Shown here in pieces: positions 7,268 to 16,912 of a DNA stretch of 64,000 nt. The notes beneath the pieces were generated by a model. It worked only from the letters and a program-made list of their open reading frames with translations. It ran no database searches and was not told where the DNA came from. A program made the position numbers and the translations under genes. The stretch's first letter is position 1, and each line of letters opens with the position of its first letter. The DNA lies in assembly GCF_003967555.1 (NCBI RefSeq), contig NZ_BIFS01000001.1:3782001-3846000 (forward strand). Direction: 5' to 3'. The DNA comes from Dictyobacter kobayashii (lineage in GTDB: Bacteria; Chloroflexota; Ktedonobacteria; Ktedonobacterales; Ktedonobacteraceae).

Positions 7268-8803
7268 ATGACGACACTTTTACGGGCCACATGGACGCGC
7301 TTTCGAACAAATCTGCGCGACCCACTCATCCGGCGCAACGTTGCCTTCTATATGGGAGGCAAACTACTGGGATTGACCCTGCTATTGCTGGTGATGTACT
7401 GGTTTATTCCAGGTGCTGTACATGCCGCTTCCCATGGCACTGTGGTCGCTCCTGAGATCAATGCAGTGAATACTGTCTGGACCCTGGTAGCTGCTTTCCT
7501 TGTATTTTGTATGCAGGTTGGATTTGTAATGTTAGAGGCGGGCTTTGCACGCTCGCGCGAGTCGGTCAATATCCTGGTAGAGGGTATTGCTGATACCTGT
7601 ATTTGTGGCATCTTGTTCTGGGCCTGGGGCTTTGCCTTTATGTTTGAGCCTGGAACACCCTGGATTGGCACACAGGGCTTCTTCTTAAATGGTCTGCCCA
7701 CTACTTACATGTCGACAGGTATTCCGCTGCTGGCCTTCTGGGTCTTCCAGTTTGCCTTCGCTGATACAGCTTCGACGATCACATCTGGTGCCATGATCGG
7801 ACGTTGTGGTTTCTGGGGCGATATTGTTTATAGCATTGGTGTAACTGGATTTATTTATCCGATTATTGGTCACTGGTCCTGGGGCCCAGATGGCTGGCTG
7901 GCTGCCTTGAACTTTAAAGATTTCGCTGGCTCGACTGTTGTGCATAGCATCGGTGGTGCGATCTCACTGGCTGGTGCGCTTGCCCTTGGACCTCGTCTGG
8001 GTCGTGTCTTCAAACGCGATGGTGGTGGTCCACCTCCTGCCCATGACCTGATCATTGGTGCTATCGGTGGTTTGATCCTCTGGTTTGGCTGGTATGGTTT
8101 CAATCCTGGTAGTACCTTGTCGGCCCTGGACACTGTAGGCATCGGACGTGTTTCTTTTAACACAACGCTGGCTGCCTGTTCGGGTGGTCTGGCTGCTCTC
8201 TTCTACTCCTACATCCGTTCCAAGAACAAATCCTGGGATCTCGGTCTAACGGTCAACGGCTTCTTAGGAGGTCTGGTCGCCATTACCTGTCCTTGCTACT
8301 GGGTTGATCCAGTGGGCGCTTTCTTTATCGGTATTGTGGCTGCCGTCGTGGTTATCCTCGGACTGGATCTGTTGGAATACCTGCGTATCGATGATCCTAT
8401 CGGGGCGGTTCCAGTGCACCTGTTTGCCGGTATCTGGGGCACACTCTCGCTGGGTCTGTTCGCGACGGGCGCTTTCGGTGCTCCTACTCCAACGGGTGCG
8501 GATACCAGTGCAGTCGTCAGAGGGTTGTTCTACGGTGGTGGTGTGTCTCAGCTTGGAACACAGGCTCTGGGTTCGTTCGGGACTGTTCTTGCTACCCTGG
8601 CTATCTCTCTGGTGATGATGTATGCCCTCAAATATGTGGGTATCCTGCGTGTCTCCAAAGCCGGTGAGCTCGAAGGCCTGGATCTGCACGAGCATGGAGC
8701 GGTGGCTTATCCAGAATATGCCCTAATGGGTCTGGTACCTTCTTTAACTGGCCATGATAGCTCTGAAGAGGTTGCTGCTAGTCCGGTACTGGCTGAAGAT
8801 TAA
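7268..8803 (+). CDS. amt: Ammonium transporter
   Basis: The 511-residue multipass protein belongs to the Amt/MEP/Rh family and conducts ammonium across the cytoplasmic membrane. Family signatures are FVMLEAGFARSRESVN, the FAFADTASTITSGAMIGR segment with the conserved Asp, and the two pore histidines (in GSTVVHSIGGA and AVPVHLFAGIWG). An extra N-terminal hydrophobic segment ending near AAHAASHG could be a signal peptide or a twelfth helix, longer than E. coli AmtB. ATG 7268 follows AAAGGAA; the frame is open upstream but without a site. No glnK is adjacent. A terminator at 8834-8886 closes the unit. Confidence 0.95.
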   Translation: MTTLLRATWTRFRTNLRDPLIRRNVAFYMGGKLLGLTLLLLVMYWFIPGAVHAASHGTVVAPEINAVNTVWTLVAAFLVFCMQVGFVMLEAGFARSRESVNILVEGIADTCICGILFWAWGFAFMFEPGTPWIGTQGFFLNGLPTTYMSTGIPLLAFWVFQFAFADTASTITSGAMIGRCGFWGDIVYSIGVTGFIYPIIGHWSWGPDGWLAALNFKDFAGSTVVHSIGGAISLAGALALGPRLGRVFKRDGGGPPPAHDLIIGAIGGLILWFGWYGFNPGSTLSALDTVGIGRVSFNTTLAACSGGLAALFYSYIRSKNKSWDLGLTVNGFLGGLVAITCPCYWVDPVGAFFIGIVAAVVVILGLDLLEYLRIDDPIGAVPVHLFAGIWGTLSLGLFATGAFGAPTPTGADTSAVVRGLFYGGGVSQLGTQALGSFGTVLATLAISLVMMYALKYVGILRVSKAGELEGLDLHEHGAVAYPEYALMGLVPSLTGHDSSEEVAASPVLAED

Positions 8804-8833
8804 ATATTCAGGCTCCTTCTTCCTCTTAACTTC

Positions 8834-8886
8834 AATAGAGGCTGTTTCAAGATACTAACAATCCTGAAACAGCCTCTATTTTTTGC
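8834..8886. terminator. Bidirectional terminator between amt and the DUF1611 gene
   Basis: The 16-bp perfect stem AATAGAGGCTGTTTCA / TGAAACAGCCTCTATT is followed by TTTTTT on the plus strand. It lies between the convergent stops at 8803 and 8896. Confidence 0.85.
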
Positions 8887-8895
8887 TCTACTGTA

Positions 8896-9945
8896 TCAGG
8901 CAAAATGTTGTTGTAGCGCATCCATCAGAGGGGCAACCCCAAAACGCAATGGATCGGTGACCGGGAGGCCGGTTTCGTTTTCGATCTGTGTGATGGCCTC
9001 GCGGGCCTCTTGCTCATTGAGATGGTTGGTGATCAGTGAGATGCCCACTACCTTGCTATGTCTCTCGGGACGCAGCCAGCTAATCGCTTCTTCATTGATT
9101 TCAATCAGGCGATTCAGGGAGGGGAAGAGGCACTGTTCGTAACCATCGATGGCGGTTTGACCGGCTTTATGACAGAAGATCATGGCGTCCGGCATCGATC
9201 CATGCAGCAAGCTCAGGGTGACAGGAGAATAACCTGGATGGTTCAGGGCTCCCTGGCCTTCAACAAAGACCCAATCATATTTATTGCTAAAATCGAGGAC
9301 CTGTTCCTCAACCAGCCCGGCGGCGAAATCACTGATCAGGCGATCAACGGGTAGGCCGTTATTGGCGATCATCATCCCGGTCTGACCTGTGGCGATGAAG
9401 GCACTGGAGAGGCCGCGCTTTTGTGCCTCTGCGTTCAGATCCAGGGCCGTCGACATTTTGCCCGAGCCGCAATCAGAGCCGACCAGCAGGATCGTATGGC
9501 TCCCCTCGCGATGCGGGATAAACTCGGCCACACGGGTCTTTTCAGGGGGACGGCGTACATCCCAGATAGTTACGCCATGGTCGCTAGCGGCTGCGCGGAG
9601 CTGCTCGTCGTCTGAGATAAAGGAGTGCAGGCCGCTTACTATATTGAGCTTATTTTCGATGGCAGTTTGCAATTGCCAGCGCCATGCCTCTGGTAAGGCT
9701 CCCCCTCGTGGCGCGATGCCGATGAGCAGGGTATCAGGCTGATAGGCGAGGGCTTCATTAATATCCTTCACCACCGGAATACCCTCTCCGACTGGACCCT
9801 GCAGGGCCTGGGCTGCATCCATTCCGGCGTGCGTACTATCAATAATGGCAACCGTCGTATCTGGAGAGTAGCGGATGACGCCGACCGCTGTTTTGGCGGC
9901 ATGCCAGCGAAAGGCTCCTTCGGCAAGAATGGCAATTCTACGCAT
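8896..9945 (-). CDS. DUF1611 family protein (DgcN-like D-glutamate N-acetyltransferase)
   Basis: The 349-residue protein matches the DUF1611 layout: an N-terminal Rossmann-like part and a P-loop-like GSDCGSGKMST at residues 156-166. A DgcN-like protein would acetylate D-glutamate using acetyl-CoA, after which an enolase-superfamily enzyme (DgcA) epimerises the N-acetyl product. A candidate partner is 3 kb away (4702-5751), on the other strand, with an ammonium transporter between. The D-glutamate assignment is an inference from family and neighbourhood; family membership itself is clear. Start at 9943-9945. Confidence 0.82.
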   Translation of the reverse strand: MRRIAILAEGAFRWHAAKTAVGVIRYSPDTTVAIIDSTHAGMDAAQALQGPVGEGIPVVKDINEALAYQPDTLLIGIAPRGGALPEAWRWQLQTAIENKLNIVSGLHSFISDDEQLRAAASDHGVTIWDVRRPPEKTRVAEFIPHREGSHTILLVGSDCGSGKMSTALDLNAEAQKRGLSSAFIATGQTGMMIANNGLPVDRLISDFAAGLVEEQVLDFSNKYDWVFVEGQGALNHPGYSPVTLSLLHGSMPDAMIFCHKAGQTAIDGYEQCLFPSLNRLIEINEEAISWLRPERHSKVVGISLITNHLNEQEAREAITQIENETGLPVTDPLRFGVAPLMDALQQHFA

Positions 9946-10107
9946 AATATGTTACCTCTGCGACTTCTAATAATAGAAAACATAAATAAGAAAACGCATA
10001 TGTTATGCCTATATTATATCCTTTATGGACAGATGCAAGAGGTGGAAAGGGGTGAGGATGAGGGGGAGAGGTAATTGTGGTGATTTTGTCCGTTGACGGA
10101 GGGGGTA

Positions 10108-11550
10108 CTAGGCTGGAGCAAGGCTCCAGACGCCATAGTTCCCCAGACATTGACCGGCCTGATCCTGATTACAGTAATCACCCACCAGATTGCCATCTGA
10201 ACGTACGATCCCTTCAAAGAAGAGCGGTGGCTGTTGGGCGGAGCCTGGGATAGTGAGTAGGATATGATTCGAAGCATCCAGCACACCGGTAAAATCGCCT
10301 GTTCTATTCAAACCTGAGAAGTGTCCACTGAGACGTTGCTGCTGTTGTTGAATATTGGTGAGGGACATGCTACCCCTGGTCTGGGTTGCCAGATTGCTTA
10401 AGGTTCCCTTGTAGGCTGTGCTTATATGGGGATAGCGCTCCGCTGCTGTAGCGCCTGGAAGGGGTAGGCGTGTCTGCTGACTCCTGGGGATGCTACTGGT
10501 ATGGGTTGGTTGGGGATGCTGAAGGGTGTTATGTATGAGGCTAGCCCCCAGGGTGGTGCCGAATAGCAGCATAGCCGCTACCAGTACTATCAAGCGCGTC
10601 CTTAATTGGCGGCGCTGGCCTGTTTTTCGTGCTGTTTGAGTGACGTCGGGTGCATTTTGCCTGGACTGATTTTTCTGTTCCTGCTCTGGCGCTTTTTGCA
10701 GGGCTGCCCAGAAATCTTCCACCTTAGCAAAACGTTGCTCGGTTCCAATCTCCATGGCCCGCTCAATGGCCTGTGAAATGTGCAGCGGGATTTCCGCCAC
10801 AAGTTCGTGTGCCGGCTTGAGTGGATCTATGCGTTTACTGACAATCGTGGTGGCACGTTGAAAGGCATCCACTGGCACGATGCCGGTGAGCAGGCTATAG
10901 AAGGTTGCTCCCAGTGCATAGATATCTGTGCGCTCGTCCGTACTTAGATTGCCATATTGTTCCGGGGAACCATAGCCGGGCGTGCAGTGGCGCATGGCTA
11001 TGGTGGTAGCATCGGCCTCGTACTCTTTCGCAATCCCAAAATCAATGAGTACTGCCCGCTGCTCCTGTGTCTTGATAATGATATTTGCTGGTTTGATATC
11101 GCGGTGAATAATGGGTGGCCGCTGATGATGAAGATAGGTAGTGGCTTCAATGATTGGCTGCATGAATTTCATGACTTCAGCCAGCGCGAAGCGTTGGTTT
11201 ACTTGCTGGCGGCGTAGAATCTCTAAATTGCATCCCGCAATATATTCCAATACCAAAAAACTGGCTTGCTGCTTTTTGGCCCCATATACTTCATAGACGC
11301 GGGGTAGGGCTGGATGCTGTAACCTTTTTAGCACCCGGCCTTCAAAGGCAAAATGAAATTGTTCCTGTTTGCTGGTTGTAAGTAACTCTTTCAACGCAAA
11401 GTAATTATCTTCTGTCAGCGTCTCCTCTGTTCTGGCGAGGTCGCGTACCAGGTAGACAATGCTGGAACCGCCAGACCCCAATACGCTCTCTACTTTGTAG
11501 CGGTCCCGGATTAACGTGCCAGTTTCAAGCGGCCTGGATGACGAGATCAT
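10108..11550 (-). CDS. Membrane Ser/Thr protein kinase
   Basis: The 480-residue protein has a Hanks-type kinase domain at residues 18-280. The glycine loop is GSGGSS (25-30), the ATP lysine is in FALKELL, the catalytic loop is IIHRDIKPANIII and the DFG is in LIDFGIAKE. A juxtamembrane stretch, one membrane helix (about 320-340, LIVLVAAMLLFGTTLGASL) and an outer domain of about 130 residues follow. The outer part resembles no PASTA repeat and may bind a small ligand. It starts 15 bp after the L,D-transpeptidase stop, so the pair forms an operon, which suggests signalling tied to the cell wall. Confidence 0.92.
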   Translation of the reverse strand: MISSSRPLETGTLIRDRYKVESVLGSGGSSIVYLVRDLARTEETLTEDNYFALKELLTTSKQEQFHFAFEGRVLKRLQHPALPRVYEVYGAKKQQASFLVLEYIAGCNLEILRRQQVNQRFALAEVMKFMQPIIEATTYLHHQRPPIIHRDIKPANIIIKTQEQRAVLIDFGIAKEYEADATTIAMRHCTPGYGSPEQYGNLSTDERTDIYALGATFYSLLTGIVPVDAFQRATTIVSKRIDPLKPAHELVAEIPLHISQAIERAMEIGTEQRFAKVEDFWAALQKAPEQEQKNQSRQNAPDVTQTARKTGQRRQLRTRLIVLVAAMLLFGTTLGASLIHNTLQHPQPTHTSSIPRSQQTRLPLPGATAAERYPHISTAYKGTLSNLATQTRGSMSLTNIQQQQQRLSGHFSGLNRTGDFTGVLDASNHILLTIPGSAQQPPLFFEGIVRSDGNLVGDYCNQDQAGQCLGNYGVWSLAPA

Positions 11551-11565
11551 AGGAATTTGCCCCTT

Positions 11566-13563
11566 TTAGTAAATGACAATGACTGTTTGCCAGTTTGTAT
11601 GGTTATAGATCCAGGCCATATCACTCACAGTCATGTTAATACAGCCATGGCTCCCATCGTAGTTATAAGGTGTATTGCCGCTCGTATCCTGGTGTGGATA
11701 TTGTGTGCCCGGTCCAAAGGTGGCGCGCCAGTAGGCGTCGTGGATGAAATCCCCGCCGTAATGATAAAGGATCGCATATTGGATCGGCGTCGGGGCGAAC
11801 CAGTACGGTGAACCCTTTGGCTCCTTCGAGATAAAGACGGTCGGTGATTTGCGATCCAATACCGGCCAAACTCCAGGTAAGGAGGGACGTTGTGGACTGC
11901 CCGTCACGACCTGGAAGGCACGCTGTAGATGACCATTCTGGTAGAGGCGCATGGCCTGTCCGTTCAGTGAGATCATCAGGACCTGTTTATTGGTAAGTTT
12001 GTAGTGGTTCAATGCCTGTATATCTGTTGTGTGTGCTTGATTGTATGGTGTCTTGCTCTGGCTATCGTCTTCAAGTAGATGCAGATTAAAGAGCGCGTTC
12101 TGAGCCTCAAGCGTGACGGCGCGGAAATCTTCTTCTGATGAGGCGCTATTTAAATCGGCATCTAAAATAGAGCCGATACCCTGTGACATATATTCTGAAT
12201 CGGGCGCATAATCCTGGTCATCGAAGGTATCGTGGTAGAGATGGTCTTTGGCCCAATTATTGACCTCTCGATGGAAAGCGGCGACCGCTCCATGCGCTTC
12301 TCCGTTGGCGAGCTCTTGTTGCATAGATGCGATATCGCTATCAATGTGTAATAAAGCTGTCAGTCTATCCTGCGTTGTTTGTGCATTGGCAACCTGCGCT
12401 GTGTCTGCCTGCAAAGATCGCTGGTAACGCGTCGTGTCCTTCTTATAGTTTTTTAAGGTCGTGATTTGCTGGGAAAAATTTTGCAGTTTTGACTGGCTGA
12501 CCGCCGGGTAATTCTGTATCGCTATGCCTGTCATAGCTTGATAATGCATGGTAAGTTGAGTGTGGAGTTGTTGGATTACTGTGGGATCGCTGGCGTTATT
12601 GAAGGCATTGATATCCTGTTGATATTGTTTTTGTAGCTCGTTTGTATTGAGGCCGGCCTGCTGCATGGTGTCCAGCATGGTATGCATAGTGGCGAGCTGC
12701 TTTGCCATCACTTCTAGTGTATTCAAGGCATCAATTGAGGCATGGGCATCGTTACTGATGGCCAGGTAGTCATTTGGCTCTCTGGCTGTTTCGAGTTGTA
12801 GCTGATCGGCACTGAAGCGTTGCGTGAAGGCATTACTATTCCCAATCGGCTGCATATTGATGCGGCTGACAACCACTTGAAAGCTTTGCAGATCTTGTTG
12901 GGCCTGCGTTTGGAGCTGTTGGGTGGCTGTGGTAATCGTACTGGAAAGTTGTTGTTGCAACCCCGAGTACTGAGTAGCCTGCGCCTGATAGGCGGCTGCT
13001 GGCTGTAGATAGAAAGAGGGTGAAAACCAGGGGAGCGCTGTGCTGGTCTGATCTTCTTTTTGGCGCAGCGGAGCAAGATCCTTTTCTGGCACCCCGATAG
13101 CCTGGGCGTGGCTTAGTAGTTGATCTAGCTGTGCTTTTTTCTGTTGTGGGCGTTGCAGATAGCGCGGGTCATGAATATTTTGATTGGCTTCAAATGCCAG
13201 CAGTAATACAATCAGGACCAGCACAATCAGGCTAGTTGCGCTCAGTATGCTGGTCTTGTCCCTGTTTTTTTGTGGGCGAGCTTTTTTCTGTTCGAGCAGT
13301 TCCTCTACCTGGTCGGTAGAAGGGACCGGTATAGTTGCTGCATTGGCGGCCAGGGCCTGTTCCTGTTTAATGGCTACGGCGCGTGCATAGAGCTGGGCTA
13401 TCTGTTGCGCACTGCGTTTGATTGTCTTGTCTGGATCTGAGACCAGCTGGGTAGCATCAGGATCTGCTGTGTATGTTGCCGCTCCATCGGACTTATCCGC
13501 GGCGTGTTGTTCATCCCCTGTATATAAAGTATCTATATTCTCTTGCGACGTGGTATATCCCAT
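11566..13563 (-). CDS. L,D-transpeptidase (YkuD domain) with long coiled-coil stalk
   Basis: The 665-residue protein has a cytoplasmic N-terminal segment, one membrane helix (about 104-124, TSLIVLVLIVLLLAF) and a long Gln-rich helical stalk (about 130-480). A C-terminal YkuD domain holds HDAYWR and the catalytic SHGCIN motif close to the C-terminus. Such enzymes form 3-3 crosslinks or attach proteins to peptidoglycan outside the cell. The stalk is unusually long. The kinase gene follows 15 bp downstream. ATG 13561-13563 follows GGGGAT. Confidence 0.9.
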   Translation of the reverse strand: MGYTTSQENIDTLYTGDEQHAADKSDGAATYTADPDATQLVSDPDKTIKRSAQQIAQLYARAVAIKQEQALAANAATIPVPSTDQVEELLEQKKARPQKNRDKTSILSATSLIVLVLIVLLLAFEANQNIHDPRYLQRPQQKKAQLDQLLSHAQAIGVPEKDLAPLRQKEDQTSTALPWFSPSFYLQPAAAYQAQATQYSGLQQQLSSTITTATQQLQTQAQQDLQSFQVVVSRINMQPIGNSNAFTQRFSADQLQLETAREPNDYLAISNDAHASIDALNTLEVMAKQLATMHTMLDTMQQAGLNTNELQKQYQQDINAFNNASDPTVIQQLHTQLTMHYQAMTGIAIQNYPAVSQSKLQNFSQQITTLKNYKKDTTRYQRSLQADTAQVANAQTTQDRLTALLHIDSDIASMQQELANGEAHGAVAAFHREVNNWAKDHLYHDTFDDQDYAPDSEYMSQGIGSILDADLNSASSEEDFRAVTLEAQNALFNLHLLEDDSQSKTPYNQAHTTDIQALNHYKLTNKQVLMISLNGQAMRLYQNGHLQRAFQVVTGSPQRPSLPGVWPVLDRKSPTVFISKEPKGSPYWFAPTPIQYAILYHYGGDFIHDAYWRATFGPGTQYPHQDTSGNTPYNYDGSHGCINMTVSDMAWIYNHTNWQTVIVIY

Positions 13564-13574
13564 AAGTATATCCC

Positions 13575-13627
13575 CAAAAAAGGGTGTGGTTGGTCCTGCG
13601 TTTTAATCTAAGGACCCCCACACCCTT
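13575..13627 (-). terminator. Terminator of the ferritin-like gene
   Basis: The stem AAGGGTGTGG..GGTCCT with its complement AGGACC..CACACCCTT is followed on the minus strand by six T. It lies between the ferritin-like gene and the L,D-transpeptidase start. Confidence 0.8.
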
Positions 13628-13677
13628 CAACATATCCAGGTTGTTGTGATATCTTCTACAGAGAGAAGCGAGGCTGT

Positions 13678-14646
13678 TTAGCCATTACCAACGACAGATG
13701 AATTGACCGCGAACGGTTTTGTCTGCTCTACTCCCAGCACATTGGTGTTGACCGCCTTATAGGTATAGCTATTATCTCCTTTAGGGCTTAAATAGCCGGC
13801 TTTTGTGACCAGGGCGGGGGCATCGGCTACTGAACCAAGATAGACAGGTGTGAATGCCCAGTTGTCGGCTGGTGATAGTCCGCCGATAGCGCGGCCCAGA
13901 GCGCGATGCTCGGCCTCGATACAGGCTACCTGGCCAGAAATTTGCGCCAGGTCTGGACGTCCCAATTGTGCGAATTCCTTGATGGCGGCCAGGAATGCGG
14001 AGTCAAAGACCCCTTCAAGCTGTTGCTGGGTATCAATAAATGTTTTCAGATCGGTAAATGTCTGTGGCCCATGGGGGAAGCTGAAGGTCTCGGCTAATGA
14101 TTGGCCGCCATTGGCGGCGAAGAACTGCTGGTGGATCTGTTCTTCTGCCAGTGCAGCCTGCAGGTAGGTTAGATTATCCCCTTTCAAACCCAGCTTATCG
14201 GCATTGGCCAACCCATTGCTGTAGAAAGTTACGGCGAGCTGTTCGGCTGTGCGTGCTACCGTTAGAATAGAGACGATAGGATCTTGAGCGCTTTTATAGC
14301 TGCTCAATGTCTGATTTTTTTGTTGCTGACCAGCTTTTACGCTCGCATTTGTCTGCGCTTTGGCCTGTCGCGCCGCCGCGCTGCTCAGTTCTGGCATGAA
14401 GGCGGCACCCAGCGCGGTCGCGGCCACTCCTGAAGCAGTGATAATGGCTCCTTTTTTAAAGAAGGCGCGCCGTGAGCTCGGGGCTGCGAATGATGCAATC
14501 AGATTATCGGTGGCTTGCTTTACTCTGGGATCGTTCGTGAGCATGAAGTGCTCGTCGATTGCTGCATGGCAGGCTTCACACTGCAGGGCAGGGAGTGTTA
14601 GTGCATGACCGCATTGTGGACAGAAACGTGGACTATTGTGTGCCAT
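13678..14646 (-). CDS. Zinc-ribbon, Tat-signal, ferritin-like protein
   Basis: The 322-residue protein starts with a zinc ribbon (Cys9, 12, 23, 26: CPQCG..CEACH). A twin-arginine-type sequence (SSRRAFFKKG, Arg59-60) and hydrophobic stretch follow, then a four-helix ferritin-like domain (about 105-255) with EEQIHQQFF and EAEHRALGR pairs of the carboxylate/His type. Export or membrane tethering through Tat is suggested, but the signal is internal, preceded by a folded cytoplasmic-type zinc ribbon. AGGAGG lies 5 bp before ATG 14646. The function is unknown; similar exported ferritin-like proteins are found in many bacteria. Confidence 0.85.
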   Translation of the reverse strand: MAHNSPRFCPQCGHALTLPALQCEACHAAIDEHFMLTNDPRVKQATDNLIASFAAPSSRRAFFKKGAIITASGVAATALGAAFMPELSSAAARQAKAQTNASVKAGQQQKNQTLSSYKSAQDPIVSILTVARTAEQLAVTFYSNGLANADKLGLKGDNLTYLQAALAEEQIHQQFFAANGGQSLAETFSFPHGPQTFTDLKTFIDTQQQLEGVFDSAFLAAIKEFAQLGRPDLAQISGQVACIEAEHRALGRAIGGLSPADNWAFTPVYLGSVADAPALVTKAGYLSPKGDNSYTYKAVNTNVLGVEQTKPFAVNSSVVGNG

Positions 14647-15322
14647 AAAATCCTCCTGAGTGAGTCAACGCAGGTTGAACGGATGCTACTTATTTATCCA
14701 TCCCTGTTTGTTGGTACAGCTAGTAAAAACTTTATACCGCTTGATCTGAATAATGAATTGAAACTGCCAGCCTGACAACCTGACATACCAGCATGCTGCT
14801 AGCAAGACTCGCGTTTCAATAAAAATTGGAACCCTATTGGGATGAAATATGTCTTTATCGTATCTGCTCTGGCTCAATCTTTTCATATCGAATAGCCGTT
14901 CAAACAGTAGTACGACAACTATAAAAATCTGGATCACTTCATCGCTAGATGTTGGCAAAATTGCAGTTATGGGCAAGTTTTGACCAATTTTTTATTGTGT
15001 TGTAGAAATCTATGAGCTTTCACGCCTGGGAAATCATACAAATTGTGTTGTGTGGTGATAATTAAAAGCAAAAAAGAGGAACATAAATAGATCTAAGTAA
15101 TTACTATTTGCGTATTGCTTTCTAGCTAATGCCATGTGCGAGTGAGCAATCGTGCCTGTGGTATGTGGTAGCTGATAGCTACGGTCATTTGCTATCCCAT
15201 ACCGCGAGTAAGAAATGTTGGGGAGAGATCGCACATGGTGTTAGTTGGGAGCTGTTATGAGTTTGTGAAAACTTTTGATACTTAAGATTGTAGGCTCTTA
15301 GGGGATGAGAGGAAGCTAAGTT
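14647..15322. other. AT-rich spacer, no gene recognised
   Basis: The 676-bp spacer lies upstream of both the ferritin-like gene and the DUF4397 operon. It contains a small hairpin GTAGCTgatAGCTAC near 15167-15181. Frames here lack ribosome binding sites. It probably holds the two divergent promoters. Confidence 0.35.
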
Positions 15323-16227
15323 ATGAAGCAACAAGTGTTGCGCAGAGGTCTATGGGGTCGGCGACTTTTGCTGGCAATGGGCCTCTGCGTTGTACTGTTC
15401 ACATCCAGTTTGTTGGGAGGCCGGCCATCGGCGTCCGCAGCGGAACCTGCCTATATACGTGTTATTCACGCTTCACCTGATATTGGTATCGTAGATGTTT
15501 TTGTGGATGGCCAGAAACTTTTGAGCGATTTTCAATTTGCGACGGTGACCGATTATGTCCCTATTCCGTCGGGTACCCATAAAGTACAGCTAGCCTTGAT
15601 TGGAAAAGGGGTGGCTGCCTCGATTATCACTCAGGAACTTGCTGTTCAGACGGGGCCCCTTATACTATTGCTGCACTGGGAACAAAAAAGACTGGTTTTT
15701 CTTTTATGGTTTTCGCAGACAATAATGTGATCGCGGGCACGGGAGCAAAGATCCGTGTGTATCATCTCTCTCCTGGTACCGGTTCGGCCCGGGTTTCGAC
15801 CCAGTCCTCCACGATTGTCAATAACATTTCTTATGCGAATGCCAGTCCTTATATCTCTCTATCCAGTGGTACCTATGCCTTTACGCTGAATGCTGATGCG
15901 CAAAATGCCGCATTGTCATCCCAGGTGACGTTAAAACCATGGTCGGTGATGAGCATTTTTGCGGTAGGGCTGGTACAGGGGAATCCACATTGGCGCCTTG
16001 TTGCGACACAACAACAGGGGATACCTGGTATGCCGCAGACGGGAAGTGATCCGCATGCTGTGGTTGAAAGCTATCCGCTTGCCTGGCCGTTGTATGTCTT
16101 AGTGGTATCGCTCATCTGCCTGGTGGTAGGGTGCGTGTATGTCCTGGCTCGTATCCGCTCTGACAGCTCTGCTGCGAAGAAGCAGGAAAAGTTGGTAGCT
16201 GCGGCTGGATATATTGAAGAAGGATAA
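15323..16227 (+). CDS. DUF4397 surface protein (frameshifted)
   Basis: The signal peptide at residues 12-40 (LLLAMGLCVVLFTSSLLGG) is followed by a DUF4397 repeat (AYIRVIHASPDIGIVDVFVDGQ). The frame breaks at 15652-15659 (GGGGCCCC): one more G would restore TGAPYTIAALGTKKTGFSF and join the second half (KIRVYHLSPGTGSARVS). That half ends in a membrane helix near its C-terminus. The intact product would be about 301 residues. The ECF sigma gene starts 3 bp later, so this is the first gene of a sigma/anti-sigma operon. The break is more likely sequence error than decay. Confidence 0.8.
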
Positions 16228-16229
16228 TT

Positions 16230-16865
16230 ATGTGGGGTTTTAAACGAGCACATGCCGCACAGAATTCTAGCTCGGATCGCCTGATCCTGCGTAGCAACGA
16301 GATAGAGGATGAAGTGGTGGTCCAGGCCATCACTTCTGGTGCTATGTGGGCTATGGAAGTACTCTATGATCGCTATTCGCGTATACTTTATTCCTTTGCT
16401 TACCGGATGGTTTCTGATCACCAGGTAGCTGAAGATCTGTTACAGGAAGCGTTTATGGCGGTCTGGAAGCGTTCTGTGACGTATTCCCGTCAGGCTGGGA
16501 CGGTGCGGAGCTGGTTGTTTTCAATTATGCACCATCGCGCGATCGACTATCTGCGCTCTGTGAAGCGGCGTGCGGTATTTAGTGAGGTGACCTTAGATGA
16601 AGCTGACCAGGATGAGCGGGTAGCCCTGCACGATACCTGGGATGAAGTCTGGCGCTCCGTGCAGAGTCACCAGGTACGGGAGGCTTTGATGTCGCTTTCC
16701 ACGGAGCAGCGGTTGGTAATAGAGCTGGCATACTTTCAAGGCTGGACCCATTCTGAAATAGCGGATGGGTGCCATTTGCCACTTGGAACCGTCAAGGCCC
16801 GTATGCGCCTGGGCCTGATACATTTAAAAAGAGCTCTGGAAAATATGGGTGTGCATGAATTATAA
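16230..16865 (+). CDS. ECF-type RNA polymerase sigma factor
   Basis: The 211-residue protein has complete region 2 (VLYDRYSRILYSFAYRMVSDHQVAEDLLQEAFMAVWK) and region 4 (STEQRLVIELAYFQGWTHSEIADGCHLPLGTVKARMRLGL). It resembles SigK-type factors. It lies between a DUF4397 surface protein and a zinc-finger anti-sigma gene (start 48 bp later), the normal layout of an ECF operon controlled by membrane-anchored inhibition. The target promoters probably include the operon itself. Confidence 0.95.
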   Translation: MWGFKRAHAAQNSSSDRLILRSNEIEDEVVVQAITSGAMWAMEVLYDRYSRILYSFAYRMVSDHQVAEDLLQEAFMAVWKRSVTYSRQAGTVRSWLFSIMHHRAIDYLRSVKRRAVFSEVTLDEADQDERVALHDTWDEVWRSVQSHQVREALMSLSTEQRLVIELAYFQGWTHSEIADGCHLPLGTVKARMRLGLIHLKRALENMGVHEL

Positions 16866-16912
16866 ATCAATAATCGGCACCAGGAATGTAGACGAGAACG
16901 GAGTAACCATGT

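Noticed and set aside
14686..14976. A 96-codon minus-strand frame upstream of the ferritin-like gene
   Set aside because: No ribosome binding site, AT-rich, and no recognisable segment.
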